A stretch of DNA of 64,000 bases from Propionispora vibrioides. GTDB taxonomy: Bacteria > Bacillota > Negativicutes > Propionisporales > Propionisporaceae. Positions 53,114-62,972 of this stretch are shown here, piece after piece. Position 1 is the stretch's first letter. Each line of letters opens with the position of its first letter. The notes beneath the pieces are model-generated. The model had not been told where the DNA came from and searched no databases. It saw nothing but the letters and a program-made list of their open reading frames with translations. A program made the position numbers and the translations under genes. The DNA is taken from contig NZ_FODY01000025.1 of assembly GCF_900110485.1 (NCBI RefSeq), positions 1 through 64,000 of the forward strand. Reading direction: 5' to 3'.

Positions 53114-54043
53114 TCAACGTCTTTTGGGAACACGCAGATGAATCGTAATCGAATCATCATCCTGCTCCTGATCAACCTTAATATCCAAACCGGTTTTCTT
53201 CATTTCACCGATCACATTATGAATGGTATTTAGGAAAATCCGCACATCCCTGATTACTTTAACAATATTCTGCTTGGGTCCTTTTTTTGACATTTCCCGG
53301 GAAATATTGCTATTTGTCGTCTCAATAAGAGCCTCCGTCTCACGGACATTCAGCTTTTTTTGACATACCGCTGTCAACACCTGCTGCTGCAAAGCATAAT
53401 TATCCAGCTTGAGTAGCGCCCGGGCATGGCGTTCGGTCAGGTTTTCCTGGCGCAAGGTATTCCGGATATCCTCCGCTAATTTTAACAGTCTCATCTTATT
53501 AGCAATCGTCGACTGTTTCTTCCCAACGCGGACCGCCAATTCCTCCTGGGTAAAACCAAAATTGGCAATCAACTGCTGAAATCCTTCTGCTTCCTCCAGA
53601 TAGTGCAGGTCCTCCCGCTGCAGATTTTCAATCATTGCCAGTTCAGCCATTTCCTGATCGGTAAGTTCCTTAACAATAACCGGAACCAGAGCGAGCCCGG
53701 CAAGCTTAGAGGCCCGCAGCCGCCGTTCACCGGCAATCAGTTCAAAGCTATGATCCGTCTTTTGCCGCACCAACAACGGCTGAATCACACCAAACTCCTT
53801 AATTGAGGAAGAAAGCTCGGCCAGGGATTCATCATAAAAGGTCTTCCGTGGCTGAAAAGGATTAGGTTCAATGAGTGCCGTATCCACCTGAAGCACTTCA
53901 TGGGATTTTTTATTATCTGGTAGCGCTACCGCCACAGCAGCAGCCGTCTCTTCCAACTGTTCATCGCTTTCTGCCGGCAAATCCTCATGAGGATTGACCG
54001 CTTCCTTCTCCGGAGTCAATCCAAAAAATCTGGATAATTTCAT
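53114..54043 (-). CDS. noc: Nucleoid occlusion protein Noc (ParB family)
   Basis: A 309-residue ParB-family protein, with an N-terminal extension of about 60 residues, the ParB core (AGERRLRASKLAGLA, MIENLQREDLHYLEEAEGFQQL) and HTH LTQEELAVRVGKKQSTIANKM. The position directly downstream of rsmG and the divergence from the parAB-linked ParB identify it as Noc, which blocks septation over DNA in Bacillus. N-terminal MKLSRFFGL resembles the membrane-targeting start of Noc. Start ATG 54043. Confidence 0.85.
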   Translation of the reverse strand: MKLSRFFGLTPEKEAVNPHEDLPAESDEQLEETAAAVAVALPDNKKSHEVLQVDTALIEPNPFQPRKTFYDESLAELSSSIKEFGVIQPLLVRQKTDHSFELIAGERRLRASKLAGLALVPVIVKELTDQEMAELAMIENLQREDLHYLEEAEGFQQLIANFGFTQEELAVRVGKKQSTIANKMRLLKLAEDIRNTLRQENLTERHARALLKLDNYALQQQVLTAVCQKKLNVRETEALIETTNSNISREMSKKGPKQNIVKVIRDVRIFLNTIHNVIGEMKKTGLDIKVDQEQDDDSITIHLRVPKRR

Positions 54044-54119
54044 CTATACACCGCCTTAGCACAAATCCGATATGGTAATATTCGCCATATTGTTAGTAAA
54101 TCCTCTCAAAAGCCGGAGA

Positions 54120-54830
54120 CTACAGGGGCTTTTTTTCCGGCGTTCCAGCCCGCCGGGGGTACGCTGCCGGCGTCGGCTTTACCTTTTTGATATAAAGTAC
54201 GGCCCGTACATCGTCCAGCCCCGGTAAGGTCACCGGCCGGATTTCAGCAATTTCAGCGCCAAGCACCTGCAAGGCCTGCTTGCTCTCTGCTGCTTCCTGG
54301 TTGTACTGAGCACCTTTTAGAGCAATAAAGTAACCGCCGACTTTTACAAAAGGCAGGCATAATTCACACAAAATATTAAGCCGGGCTACAGCCCGTGACA
54401 GAGCCACATCATACCGCTCCCGCTGCCCTCCCCTTCCGGCATCTTCAGCCCGGGAGTGAAGCAGCTCTATATCGGGAAGCTCCAGCGCAACTACCACTTC
54501 CCGCAAAAAAGCCAGGCGCTTCTGCAGCGAATCCAACAGAGTCAACGCCAGATCAGGACGGAATATCTTAAGCGGCAAGCCGGGAAACCCGGCGCCGGTC
54601 CCTACATCAATCACGCTGGCGCCGGCCGGAAAATAACGCTCATCATAACAGGACAGCGAATCAATCATATGCTTTACCGCCACTTCCTGCGGCCCGGTGA
54701 TGGCTGTCAGATTCACTTTTTCATTCCAGACAAGCAATAATTGAAAATAGCTATCATAGTGGGCAAGCTGCTTATCGGTCAACGGTATACCAAACTCAGC
54801 CGCCGCTTGCTGCAATAACTGAACAAACAA
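54120..54830 (-). CDS. rsmG: 16S rRNA (guanine-N7) methyltransferase G
   Basis: RsmG methylates G527 of 16S rRNA. 236 residues; the SAM-binding loop reads VIDVGTGAGFPGLPL, preceded by NLTAI and followed by DSLQKRLAFL, all typical of GidB. It directly abuts mnmG and is normally expressed with it. Confidence 0.95.
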   Translation of the reverse strand: MFVQLLQQAAAEFGIPLTDKQLAHYDSYFQLLLVWNEKVNLTAITGPQEVAVKHMIDSLSCYDERYFPAGASVIDVGTGAGFPGLPLKIFRPDLALTLLDSLQKRLAFLREVVVALELPDIELLHSRAEDAGRGGQRERYDVALSRAVARLNILCELCLPFVKVGGYFIALKGAQYNQEAAESKQALQVLGAEIAEIRPVTLPGLDDVRAVLYIKKVKPTPAAYPRRAGTPEKKPL

Positions 54831-56708
54831 TCAGATTCCCTCCCTACGCCGCTGCTGCTCCAAATAAATCATCAAAATCGAAATATCCGCCGGCGAGACA
54901 CCGGAAATCCGGGCAGCCTGACCAATGGAAAGCGGTTTAATTTTATTTAATTTCTGTCTGGCCTCCAGAGCCAGACCGCTGATTGCTTCATAATCAAGGT
55001 TTGAGGGCAGACGTTTCTCTTCCAGTTTAGCAGCCCGCTCTACCTGTTCAATCTGCTTATTGATATATCCCTCATATTTTGCGGCAATCTCCACCTGTTC
55101 ACAAACAGCGGCAGGCAACGGCGGTAAATCAAAATGTTTACATAACATAGAATAATTAATCTCCGTCCGGCGCAATAAACCAAACAGGGAAGTGCCTGTT
55201 CGCAATTCGGCGGAATTCATGGCTTTCAATTTAGCCTGTACTTCATTGCTGGGCGTAACCATCGTTGCTTTCAAGTTGGCCAGGCTGTCGGCAATAGCAT
55301 CGCGTTTCGCCGCAAAGCGGGCATAACGTTCATCACCAACCAAGCCCAGGGCCCGTCCCTTATCGGTCAGCCGGAGATCGGCATTATCCTGACGTAAAAT
55401 CAAGCGATATTCGGCCCGGGAAGTCATAATACGATAAGGCTCATTTGTCCCCTTGGTAACCAAATCGTCAATTAATACACCAATATAGGCTTCGGAACGG
55501 GATAAAATAAAGGGCTCTTCCCTCTTTACAACAAGGGCTGCATTGATCCCGGCCATCAAGCCCTGGGCCGCCGCCTCCTCGTAACCGGACGTACCGTTCG
55601 CCTGCCCGGCCGAAAACAATCCGGCCAGCTGTTTAAACTCCAGGCTGGGTTTTAGTTGAGTGGGGTCCACACAATCATACTCGATGGCATAGCCAGGCCG
55701 CATGATTTTAAGCTTCTCCAAGCCGGCAATCGTGCTCAAAAAGGCATATTGCACATCAATCGGCAGGCTGGTCGACATCCCCTGGACATACATTTCATTG
55801 GTATGTAGACCTTCCGGCTCAATGAATAACTGATGAGCCTCCTTTTCGGCAAAACGGACTACCTTATCCTCAATGGAAGGGCAATAACGGGGGCCTGTCC
55901 CCTCAATTAAGCCTGTATATAGCGGGGCCCTGTGCAAATTAGCCCGGATAATCTCATGGGTTTTTTGATTCGTATAAGTAAGCCAGCAGGGTATCTGCTC
56001 CCTGGTGGTAACATCACTCATGAATGAAAAATTATGGATCTGCTCGTCACCTGGTTGAATAGTCATTTTGGAAAAATCAAGTGTTCGCCGGTCCACCCGG
56101 GCCGGCGTCCCTGTTTTAAACCGCATTAACTCAATACCAAGCTCACGCAACGACTGACTAAGCAGCTGGGCCGCCCGCTGGCCGTTCGGACCACCGGTAT
56201 AGCTGAGCTCACCCAAAATAATTTTCCCCCGCAGATAAGTGCCTGTGGCAAGGATAACACACTGGCACTCGTATACTTCGCCAGTCTCAATCTGAATGCC
56301 GCTAATCCGGCCGCCGGCAGTCAGAATTTTATCCACCAGTACCTGTTTTACATCCAAACCGGCTTGATTTTCCACCGTGTGTTTCATATTATTTTGATAC
56401 CACACCTTATCGGCCTGGGCCCGCAGTGCGTGAACAGCCGGCCCCTTGCCGGTATTGAGCATGCGCATCTGAATACAGGTCTGGTCGGTATTCAGCCCCA
56501 TTTGGCCGCCTAAGGCGTCAATCTCCCTGACCAAATGACCTTTAGCCGGACCACCAACGGCCGGATTGCAGGGCATAAGTGCGATATTATCCATATTCAA
56601 CGTGGCCAGCAACGTGCTGCAACCCAGACGGGCCGCCGCCAAGGCCGCCTCGCAGCCGGCATGACCGGCGCCGATGACCACTACATCATATTTTCCTGCT
56701 ACATACAT
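54831..56708 (-). CDS. mnmG: tRNA uridine-34 modification enzyme MnmG
   Basis: MnmG and MnmE together add the 5-carboxymethylaminomethyl group to U34 of tRNAs. 625 residues. FAD loop [20 protein letters not shown] near residue 10, [25 protein letters not shown], two conserved Cys regions, and the C-terminal GidA domain ending [20 protein letters not shown]. Start ATG 56708. Confidence 0.97.
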   Translation of the reverse strand: MYVAGKYDVVVIGAGHAGCEAALAAARLGCSTLLATLNMDNIALMPCNPAVGGPAKGHLVREIDALGGQMGLNTDQTCIQMRMLNTGKGPAVHALRAQADKVWYQNNMKHTVENQAGLDVKQVLVDKILTAGGRISGIQIETGEVYECQCVILATGTYLRGKIILGELSYTGGPNGQRAAQLLSQSLRELGIELMRFKTGTPARVDRRTLDFSKMTIQPGDEQIHNFSFMSDVTTREQIPCWLTYTNQKTHEIIRANLHRAPLYTGLIEGTGPRYCPSIEDKVVRFAEKEAHQLFIEPEGLHTNEMYVQGMSTSLPIDVQYAFLSTIAGLEKLKIMRPGYAIEYDCVDPTQLKPSLEFKQLAGLFSAGQANGTSGYEEAAAQGLMAGINAALVVKREEPFILSRSEAYIGVLIDDLVTKGTNEPYRIMTSRAEYRLILRQDNADLRLTDKGRALGLVGDERYARFAAKRDAIADSLANLKATMVTPSNEVQAKLKAMNSAELRTGTSLFGLLRRTEINYSMLCKHFDLPPLPAAVCEQVEIAAKYEGYINKQIEQVERAAKLEEKRLPSNLDYEAISGLALEARQKLNKIKPLSIGQAARISGVSPADISILMIYLEQQRRREGI

Positions 56709-56731
56709 CTAGTATCATCTCCTACTAACAC

Positions 56732-58117
56732 TTACTTGCCAATACAAAATTGGCTAAAGATTTCCGCTACGATATCCTCATGAACGGTATCGCCGGTAAT
56801 CTCCCCCAGCCGTTCCCAGGCTTCCCGCAAATCAACGACAATGCAATCAGGCGGCATTTGGACCTCAATGGTATGGCGGACTTCCTCCAGGCTTTGGCGA
56901 GCCTTATCTAACAGGGCCTCATGCCTTACATTGGTAACAAAAATACCTTCGCCCATAGCTACCTGTCCGCCATAAACAGCATCGACAATGGCTTGCTCCA
57001 GCTCCGGTATGCCTTCACCGGTGTGGACGGATATTTTATAAACGGCGGCACCGCTGACCATGGCTTCGATAGCCTCACTGTCCAGGCAAACCGGTAAATC
57101 GGTTTTATTCAGCAAAATCAATGCGTTGCGGCCAGACATCATCGCTAGCACTTCATGATCTTCCTTCGTTAACGGCAGAGATGCGTCCAGCAGCAGCAGA
57201 ATCAGATCAGCCCGCTCTACAAAGGAAAGGGCCCGTTCCACTCCTAGCTGTTCCACTAAATCGGCGGTTTCCCGGATACCGGCGGTATCCACAATTTTAA
57301 GCGGAATTCCCTGGATATTAACATATTCCTCAATTACATCGCGGGTTGTTCCCGGAATATCAGTAACAATAGCCCGGTTTTCTTTGATCAGCGCATTAAG
57401 CAGACTGGATTTTCCCACATTGGGTTTGCCAATAATTACCGTTTCCAGCCCGTCTCTTAAAATCCGGCCCGTGTGGGCTGTAGACAACAGCTTGCCGATT
57501 TCTTGCAATAAATCAGCTACCTGGACCGCCACTTCGCTGGCCGCCAATTCTTCAATATCTTCCTCCGGAAAATCAATAGCCGCCTCCAAATGAGCGATCA
57601 TAGCAAGCAACTTATGACGCATAGCGCCAATCTGCTGCGACAAACTGCCGGACAAATGGTTGACCGCCACCTTAAGCGAAGTATCGGTTTTGGAACGAAT
57701 AATATCAATAACAGCCTCAGCCTGCGTTAAATCCAGACGGCCGTTTAAAAAAGCCCGTTTGGTAAATTCACCGGGCTCGGCCAGCCTGGCACCCTGACTT
57801 AAGACTAAAGACAAAATCCTTTGCAGGGAAACCGCTCCGCCATGGCAATGAATTTCCACCACATCTTCACAGGTATAAGAATGAGGTGCCCGCATCATCA
57901 GCAGCAAGACCTCATCTATTGCCTGTCCCGTTTCCGGCTGGACAATATGACCGTAAGCAGCCTGATAAGACTGTATAGCGGCTGCCGTTTTCCCCTTTAT
58001 TCCCTTAAATATAGCGCCGGCAATCGGTTCAGCCTGCCTGCCGCTCAGACGGATAATGCCAATACCGCCTTCCCCCGCTGCAGTCGCTACCGCCGCAATC
58101 GTATCCTCCTGATACAC
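56732..58117 (-). CDS. mnmE: tRNA modification GTPase MnmE
   Basis: A 461-residue GTPase partner of MnmG. N-terminal tetrahydrofolate-binding domain (TIAAVATAAGEGGIGIIRLSG), G domain with GKPNVGKSSLLNAL and DTAGIRET, and the essential C-terminal motif CIGK. The open frame continues to 58297, but GTG 58117 with AAGGT upstream gives the normal length, and the extra part lies in a family-A repeat. Confidence 0.96.
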   Translation of the reverse strand: MYQEDTIAAVATAAGEGGIGIIRLSGRQAEPIAGAIFKGIKGKTAAAIQSYQAAYGHIVQPETGQAIDEVLLLMMRAPHSYTCEDVVEIHCHGGAVSLQRILSLVLSQGARLAEPGEFTKRAFLNGRLDLTQAEAVIDIIRSKTDTSLKVAVNHLSGSLSQQIGAMRHKLLAMIAHLEAAIDFPEEDIEELAASEVAVQVADLLQEIGKLLSTAHTGRILRDGLETVIIGKPNVGKSSLLNALIKENRAIVTDIPGTTRDVIEEYVNIQGIPLKIVDTAGIRETADLVEQLGVERALSFVERADLILLLLDASLPLTKEDHEVLAMMSGRNALILLNKTDLPVCLDSEAIEAMVSGAAVYKISVHTGEGIPELEQAIVDAVYGGQVAMGEGIFVTNVRHEALLDKARQSLEEVRHTIEVQMPPDCIVVDLREAWERLGEITGDTVHEDIVAEIFSQFCIGK

Positions 58118-58150
58118 GTTACCTTCACTCCCGTTATGATTCCTGTCTAT

Positions 58151-58306
58151 AGGACTCGCTGATTTAATAAGCCTGTCGGTCTGATTTCTTCGTCTGCCAA
58201 GGAAGCAAAACACAGGGATAATTAGGCTATTGCAAGGTTTTGCCGACCCAGTCAGACGAAAAAAATTCCGTTCGGACGCGCAGCGCGAATCAATCATTGG
58301 TTCCCT
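58151..58306. repeat. Family-A intergenic repeat (copy upstream of mnmE)
   Basis: About 156 bases. Left AGGACTCGCTGATTTAATAA, right CATTGGTTCCCT; inner GTCTGCCAAGGAAGCAAAAC, CAAGGTTTTGCCGAC and GTCAGACGAAAAAAATTCCG match the family order. It is more diverged than copies 1 and 2. Confidence 0.75.
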
Positions 58307-58346
58307 AACTATTATTCGATCAGATCAATACCTGACATACGTCCAA

Positions 58347-58390
58347 TATGGGAAAACCCAGTAATAAAATTATTACTGGGTTTTCCCATA
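58347..58390. terminator. Perfect 21-bp inverted repeat after jag
   Basis: Arms of 21 bases (58347-58367 and 58370-58390) pair without mismatch around AA. The 3' side of the stem includes GGGTTTTCCC, so a shorter stem with a T-run works as a terminator for the rpmH-jag unit. Confidence 0.75.
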
Positions 58391-58399
58391 TAAAATAGG

Positions 58400-59023
58400 T
58401 TAGCGTTTTAAAGCAATAACCACTTTGCGGAAGGGCTCATCCCCTTCACTATAGGTAACAATCCGGCTATCATCTTGCAAAGCGACATGAATGATTTTCC
58501 GTTCATGAGGACTCATCGGTTCCAACGCCACCTTCTCGCCGCGCCGCTTTACCTTATCGGCCAGGCGCAAAGCCAAACGAGACAAGGTTTCCGTCCGGCG
58601 CTTGCGATAATCCTCCACATCCAGAACAATCCGCACTTTATTCTCAGCATCCCGGTTAGCCGCCAAATTGGTCAGATACTGCAAAGCATCCAGGGTTTGG
58701 CCATGCTTACCGATTAGAATACCCAGATCTTCACCGCGCAGATTTAAAATCACATGTTCATCGCGAGTCATTTTTTCCACAGCAACCTGTAACTGCATGG
58801 TAGCAAAAATACTCTGCAGAAAGGTCATAGCAACTTCTAACGGATCTATTTCCTTGACTGTAACCAACACCCGGGCAGGTTTCGCTCCAATCAATCCAAA
58901 CAAGCCTTTGCTTGGATTTTCAAGGATCTCATACTCTACACGCTCCCGGCTCACACCCAGTTCGGTAAGAGCCGCTTCCAGTGCTTCCTCGACAGTTCTT
59001 CCGGTCTTCTCCAAAGAAGTCAT
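58400..59023 (-). CDS. jag: RNA-binding protein Jag (KhpB/EloR)
   Basis: A 207-residue protein with an N-terminal Jag domain (EKTGRTVEEALEAALTELGV), a KH domain (GEDLGILIGKHGQTLDALQYL, with the GxxG loop IGKHGQ) and an R3H domain (SPHERKIIHVALQDD). It binds RNA and influences elongation and cell division in other Bacillota. It begins four bases after the yidC stop; ATG 59023 is the last Met before the conserved domain. Confidence 0.94.
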   Translation of the reverse strand: MTSLEKTGRTVEEALEAALTELGVSRERVEYEILENPSKGLFGLIGAKPARVLVTVKEIDPLEVAMTFLQSIFATMQLQVAVEKMTRDEHVILNLRGEDLGILIGKHGQTLDALQYLTNLAANRDAENKVRIVLDVEDYRKRRTETLSRLALRLADKVKRRGEKVALEPMSPHERKIIHVALQDDSRIVTYSEGDEPFRKVVIALKR

Positions 59024-59027
59024 GGTA

Positions 59028-59702
59028 TTATTTAGCCTCCCCTTGAATAGCAGTTGTGCCACGGTACATATACCACTGCTGAGCAATCTGAATAAGATTG
59101 CTAACTACCCAGTAAATCCCAAGTCCAGCCGGGAAAGTAATCGTAATATAGCCGATAAACAACGGCATGAAAATCATCATAATCTGATTTTGCTGTTTCG
59201 CCGAGGGGTCGGCACCACTCATGGTCTGCCGCTGCTGATAAAAGGTAGTAAGAGCCGACAGAACCGGCAAAACATAGTAAGGATCGACCAGTTTAGCCTG
59301 CTCAGCCAGATTGGCCATCCATAAAAAGCCCGGATCTCCCACATAATGAAAATCACGAATAGCATAAAAAATACCGATCAAAAAAGGCATCTGAATAATC
59401 ATCGGCAAACAGCCTGCCATCGGATTAACACCGGAATTTTTATAAACAGCCGCCATTTCCTTATTCAGCTTCTCCGGATTTCCTTTATGCTTTTCCTGCA
59501 TTTCTTTGATTTTAGGCTGCAATTCCTGCATAGCTTTCATGGATTTGATCTGCTTTACCGTCAGAGGGTACAAAACGAGCTTTATGGCTATGGTAAGCAA
59601 AATGATGGCAATCCCATAATTAGCGATACCTAAAGATACCGTAATATTATAAAAGAATGTCAACACTGCTTGCAACGGATGTACAACGATCGAATCGAAC
59701 AA
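59028..59702 (-). CDS. yidC: Membrane protein insertase YidC
   Basis: YidC/SpoIIIJ inserts proteins into the membrane. 224 residues with five spans; KLVLYPLTVKQIKSMKAMQELQPKIKEMQEKH in the first cytoplasmic loop, NPMAGCLPMIIQMPFLIGIFYAI and PAGLGIYWVVSNLI are family signatures (each quoted in part). There is no lipobox, unlike many Bacillus paralogues; the hydrophilic-groove Arg appears as Lys in IAIKLVLYP. Confidence 0.95.
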   Translation of the reverse strand: MFDSIVVHPLQAVLTFFYNITVSLGIANYGIAIILLTIAIKLVLYPLTVKQIKSMKAMQELQPKIKEMQEKHKGNPEKLNKEMAAVYKNSGVNPMAGCLPMIIQMPFLIGIFYAIRDFHYVGDPGFLWMANLAEQAKLVDPYYVLPVLSALTTFYQQRQTMSGADPSAKQQNQIMMIFMPLFIGYITITFPAGLGIYWVVSNLIQIAQQWYMYRGTTAIQGEAK

Positions 59703-59758
59703 AATCTCACTCCTAACTCTGGCTCGCTATTCACGATAAACATTAATATAACTATATA

Positions 59759-59965
59759 TCAAACGGGATCATACCCACCGGGATGAAAAGGATGGCAGCG
59801 CAAAATGCGGCGCACTGCCAGATAACAACCTCGCACAATCCCATATTTTTCAATCGCTATTATGGCATATTCAGAACAAGTAGGCACAAAACGGCAAGTA
59901 GGCGGTTTTAAAGGAGAAATATATTTTTGATAACACCGTATCAAAAATAGCGCGATTTCTTTCAT
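59759..59965 (-). CDS. yidD: Membrane protein insertion factor YidD
   Basis: A 68-residue protein with the YidD pattern [23 protein letters not shown] followed by [16 protein letters not shown]. It is thought to help YidC. It lies between rnpA and yidC as in most bacteria. Confidence 0.95.
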   Translation of the reverse strand: MKEIALFLIRCYQKYISPLKPPTCRFVPTCSEYAIIAIEKYGIVRGCYLAVRRILRCHPFHPGGYDPV

Positions 59966-59974
59966 AATAACTAC

Positions 59975-60325
59975 CTACTTATTAGCCAGAATTTGTGCCC
60001 GTTTACACAGGTCTAAAAAAGCTTTCGTCACCGCCTGGGCATTGGAATCCACAGCCGGCTTTCGCCCCACAATAATCAAATCCACATCCTGGCGCAGCTC
60101 ATGCTGCCGCATGCGGTAAGCCTCGCGCAGCAATCGTTTTACCCGATTCCGGACGACCGCTCCGCCCAGGCGTTTGCCAGCGGCAAAACCTACTCGCCGC
60201 TTTTGGGCAGGATTGGGCAGGACGTACATGACCAGCATTCGGTTACTATACGACTTGCCTGTTTTATAAACGGTTTGGAATTGCTTATTCTTATGCAATA
60301 TTCCCTGCTTTTTTAACTTGTACAC
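59975..60325 (-). CDS. rnpA: Ribonuclease P protein component
   Basis: A 116-residue basic protein that supports the RNase P RNA in tRNA 5' maturation. The conserved RNR region reads GGAVVRNRVKRLLREAYR. It lies directly after rpmH. Confidence 0.95.
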   Translation of the reverse strand: MYKLKKQGILHKNKQFQTVYKTGKSYSNRMLVMYVLPNPAQKRRVGFAAGKRLGGAVVRNRVKRLLREAYRMRQHELRQDVDLIIVGRKPAVDSNAQAVTKAFLDLCKRAQILANK

Positions 60326-60374
60326 TTAGATCATCCTGTCATATGGAAAAAATAGGCCACTCACCGGCGGCCTA

Positions 60375-60509
60375 CTATGCGGATAATTTCTTTCTACCTC
60401 TAGCACGTCTTCTTTTCAGAACAATACGGCCACCTTGTGTGCTCATACGCTCACGAAAACCATGCGTTCTTTTTTTCCATAGTGTATTAGGTTGATAAGT
60501 ACGTTTCAT
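60375..60509 (-). CDS. rpmH: 50S ribosomal protein L34
   Basis: A 44-residue, very basic protein, beginning [20 protein letters not shown] and ending ARGRKKLSA, the universal L34 pattern. ATG 60509 has GGAGGTG upstream. It is the first gene of rpmH-rnpA-yidD-yidC-jag and marks the left side of oriC. Confidence 0.97.
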   Translation of the reverse strand: MKRTYQPNTLWKKRTHGFRERMSTQGGRIVLKRRRARGRKKLSA

Positions 60510-61194
60510 CTATTTACACCTCCTTGCTTACATACAAGCGTAACAATCCCATGTTAAAACAATCTATTTTAACTATAAAAAATTATAGACTAGACAACCT
60601 ATGGTGTCAAGAAAATTACTTAGACAATAACTCTACTTATCCTCAGCACCGCCGGTTAAATTGTGGATAAATATGACAATTCTTGTCAATCGACCGAAAA
60701 ATGTGTTGATAACTACCCGGGCTTTTGTTAATATATTAACTAGCAGATTGTCCGTTTTACCTTTGCACAATGTAGATTATATACATAAAATGCAGAGTTA
60801 TTCACAAAATCCGGCTGTTATACACAGCTTTATCCACAATATTTATATATGCCGACAATTACTTATAATACAAGGCTATGGGTTATTTTCCAATAGCTGC
60901 TTTTGTATTTTTTTTTCTTCAAATTTACCATATTCGCCTGTTTTTATTCACAGTTGTTGATAATCCTGTGGATAACCCCAATATTTTAATTTGTTATATG
61001 TTAATAACTAGGGCGTATTTTAAACTAACAAGTCCCTGGCGAGTGATTTTACGCCAGATGAGGCAAAATTTGACAGGAATAGCGGCCCTTATTTCCCAAA
61101 ATTTTAACGAACCATGGTATAAAAAGCACCAGCCGGGAACGTTCGGATAGTTTTTAACACGCCCCAAGGTGCTTATCAGGAAAGGACTGACTAT
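60510..61194. other. oriC, left (upstream of dnaA) part
   Basis: A 685-base AT-rich gap. DnaA boxes by exact or one-mismatch match to TTATNCACA: 60662-60670, 60704-60712, 60798-60806, 60818-60826, 60830-60838, 60944-60952, 60955-60963, 60967-60975, on both strands. Two groups are evident, 60662-60838 and 60944-60975. 61032-61115 resembles the left half of a family-A repeat (CCTGGCGAG, GATTTTACGCC, CAGGAATAGCGG). Confidence 0.88.
60582..60610 (-). promoter_or_regulatory. Promoter of rpmH operon
   Basis: Minus strand: TTGACA, 17 bases, TATAAT; perfect consensus. Transcription would start near 60575. Confidence 0.85.
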
Positions 61195-62706
61195 ATGGAC
61201 AAAGTACAATTAACGGCACTGTGGGAACAAGTATTAAAAAAACTGGAAAGTGAAATCATCAAACCCCTGTTTGATACTTGGATTAAGGATGCGATTCTTC
61301 TTTCTCTTACCGCTGATACCTTGGAAATAGGAACTCCCCGGCAAATTATGAAGGAATGGCTGGAAACCAAATACATGCCGCAAATTGAAAATGCCGTCCA
61401 TCAGATCCTGGGAAAACCTATGAACATAAAAATAACCAATCTGAATTTAGATGATGAACATACTGCCGCATCGTCACAACCTATTCCGTCCGGCATCTCC
61501 CGCTCTATTGCCGAACAGAGGTCGGCCGAAACATATTCCCCGCCGGTCTCTGCCGGTAACGCAAGCCATGAAATCGCCGCGACAAGAACATCGGAGCTAC
61601 AGGAAACACTGCCACTAGAGTCTATTCAACTGCCGCCACCGATGATCAAGCCACCGGCTATCTCACTGCCGGACGATTCACTAGTCGTATTAAATCCTAA
61701 ATATGTATTTGAAACCTTCGTTATTGGCAATTCCAATCGTTTTGCCCATGCCGCCTCGCTGGCCGTGGCCGAAGCACCGGCTCAGGTCTATAATCCCTTC
61801 TTTATTTACGGCGGCGTCGGTCTTGGCAAAACTCACCTGATGCACGCCATTGGCCACCGCATCTTGCAAAGTTATCCCGGCATCAAGGTTGTCTACATTT
61901 CCAGTGAAAAATTCACTAACGAACTAATCAATTCTATCCGGGACGGTAAACCGGAAAGTTTTCGCCAAAAATACCGCAACATCGATGTACTTTTGGTCGA
62001 CGATATTCAGTTTTTATCGAAAAAAGAACATACCCAGGAAGAATTTTTCCATACCTTCAATACCTTGCATGAAGCCAACAAGCAAATTATTATTTCCAGT
62101 GACCGTCCACCTCGTGAAATACAGACGCTGGAAGACCGGCTGCGCTCTCGCTTTGAATGGGGACTTATTACCGATATTCAGCCACCTGACCTAGAAACAA
62201 GAATCGCCATTTTACGTAAAAAAGCCATGCTGGAAAATCTGAATATTCCCAATGATGTAATGGTCTACATTGCCAGCCGCATCGACAACAACATTCGCGA
62301 ACTGGAAGGCGCCCTGATCAGAGTGATGGCCTACGCCTCCCTGACTAACCAAACGATCGACATCAATCTCGCAACCGAGGCTTTAAAAGACATATTCCCC
62401 AACGGACGCCCCAAACAAATCACTATGGAGCTCATTCAGGAAATTGTTTCCTCCTATTTCAAGATAAAGATAGACGAGCTATTGGCCAAAAAACGTACCC
62501 GTAATGTGGCCTATCCTCGCCAAATAGCCATGTATCTGTGCCGGGAACTGACAGATACCTCCTTGCCGCGCATCGGCGAAATGTTTGGCGGCCGTGATCA
62601 CACTACCGTTATTCACGCCCATGACAAAATTGCCCGTGAGCGAAACGAGGATACCAAATTAAGCAATACGTTAAAAGAACTGATCAAACGTATAGAAAGT
62701 GTCTAG
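61195..62706 (+). CDS. dnaA: Chromosomal replication initiator DnaA
   Basis: DnaA melts oriC and loads the helicase. 503 residues: N-terminal domain I (1-85), a long, Pro/Ser-rich linker (about 86-160), AAA+ domain with Walker A GGVGLGKT (206-213) and [11 protein letters not shown], and the C-terminal DNA-binding domain with [11 protein letters not shown]. The linker is longer than in Bacillus. Start ATG 61195 with GGAAAGGA eight bases upstream. It is flanked by DnaA boxes on both sides. Confidence 0.98.
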   Translation: MDKVQLTALWEQVLKKLESEIIKPLFDTWIKDAILLSLTADTLEIGTPRQIMKEWLETKYMPQIENAVHQILGKPMNIKITNLNLDDEHTAASSQPIPSGISRSIAEQRSAETYSPPVSAGNASHEIAATRTSELQETLPLESIQLPPPMIKPPAISLPDDSLVVLNPKYVFETFVIGNSNRFAHAASLAVAEAPAQVYNPFFIYGGVGLGKTHLMHAIGHRILQSYPGIKVVYISSEKFTNELINSIRDGKPESFRQKYRNIDVLLVDDIQFLSKKEHTQEEFFHTFNTLHEANKQIIISSDRPPREIQTLEDRLRSRFEWGLITDIQPPDLETRIAILRKKAMLENLNIPNDVMVYIASRIDNNIRELEGALIRVMAYASLTNQTIDINLATEALKDIFPNGRPKQITMELIQEIVSSYFKIKIDELLAKKRTRNVAYPRQIAMYLCRELTDTSLPRIGEMFGGRDHTTVIHAHDKIARERNEDTKLSNTLKELIKRIESV

Positions 62707-62972
62707 TCCACTTATCCCTCTGTGGTTAACTCTGTTTATAACTGAAAGATAACTATGTTGATGAAATGTTAATATATTTTCCACAGCAAAAACCTGTGAA
62801 TGTGTGCATAACTGCTTACCCATTTATCGACATGTTATGCACATGGTATTTTCTTATTCGACAAGCCATATTTTCATTTATCAACATATCTACAGGCCCT
62901 ACGACTATTACGACTAATTTTCTTATATATTATGTCTTTTATAGTAATAATATACCAACGGGAGGTACCTTT
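62707..62972. other. oriC, right (dnaA-dnaN) part
   Basis: 266 bases with further DnaA-box-like sites: 62721-62729 (weak), 62803-62811 and 62835-62843 (TTATGCACA, both strands) and 62878-62886 (TTATCAACA). An AT-rich tract with TAGTAATAATA at 62942-62952 resembles DnaA-trio repeats at an unwinding element. This bipartite layout is typical of Bacillota. Confidence 0.75.

Noticed and set aside
58118-58297. 60-codon extension of MnmE
   Set aside because: It falls in a family-A repeat and makes the protein longer than the family.
60661-61150. Two open frames in the dnaA upstream gap
   Set aside because: They run through DnaA boxes and AT-rich origin DNA, without ribosome sites.
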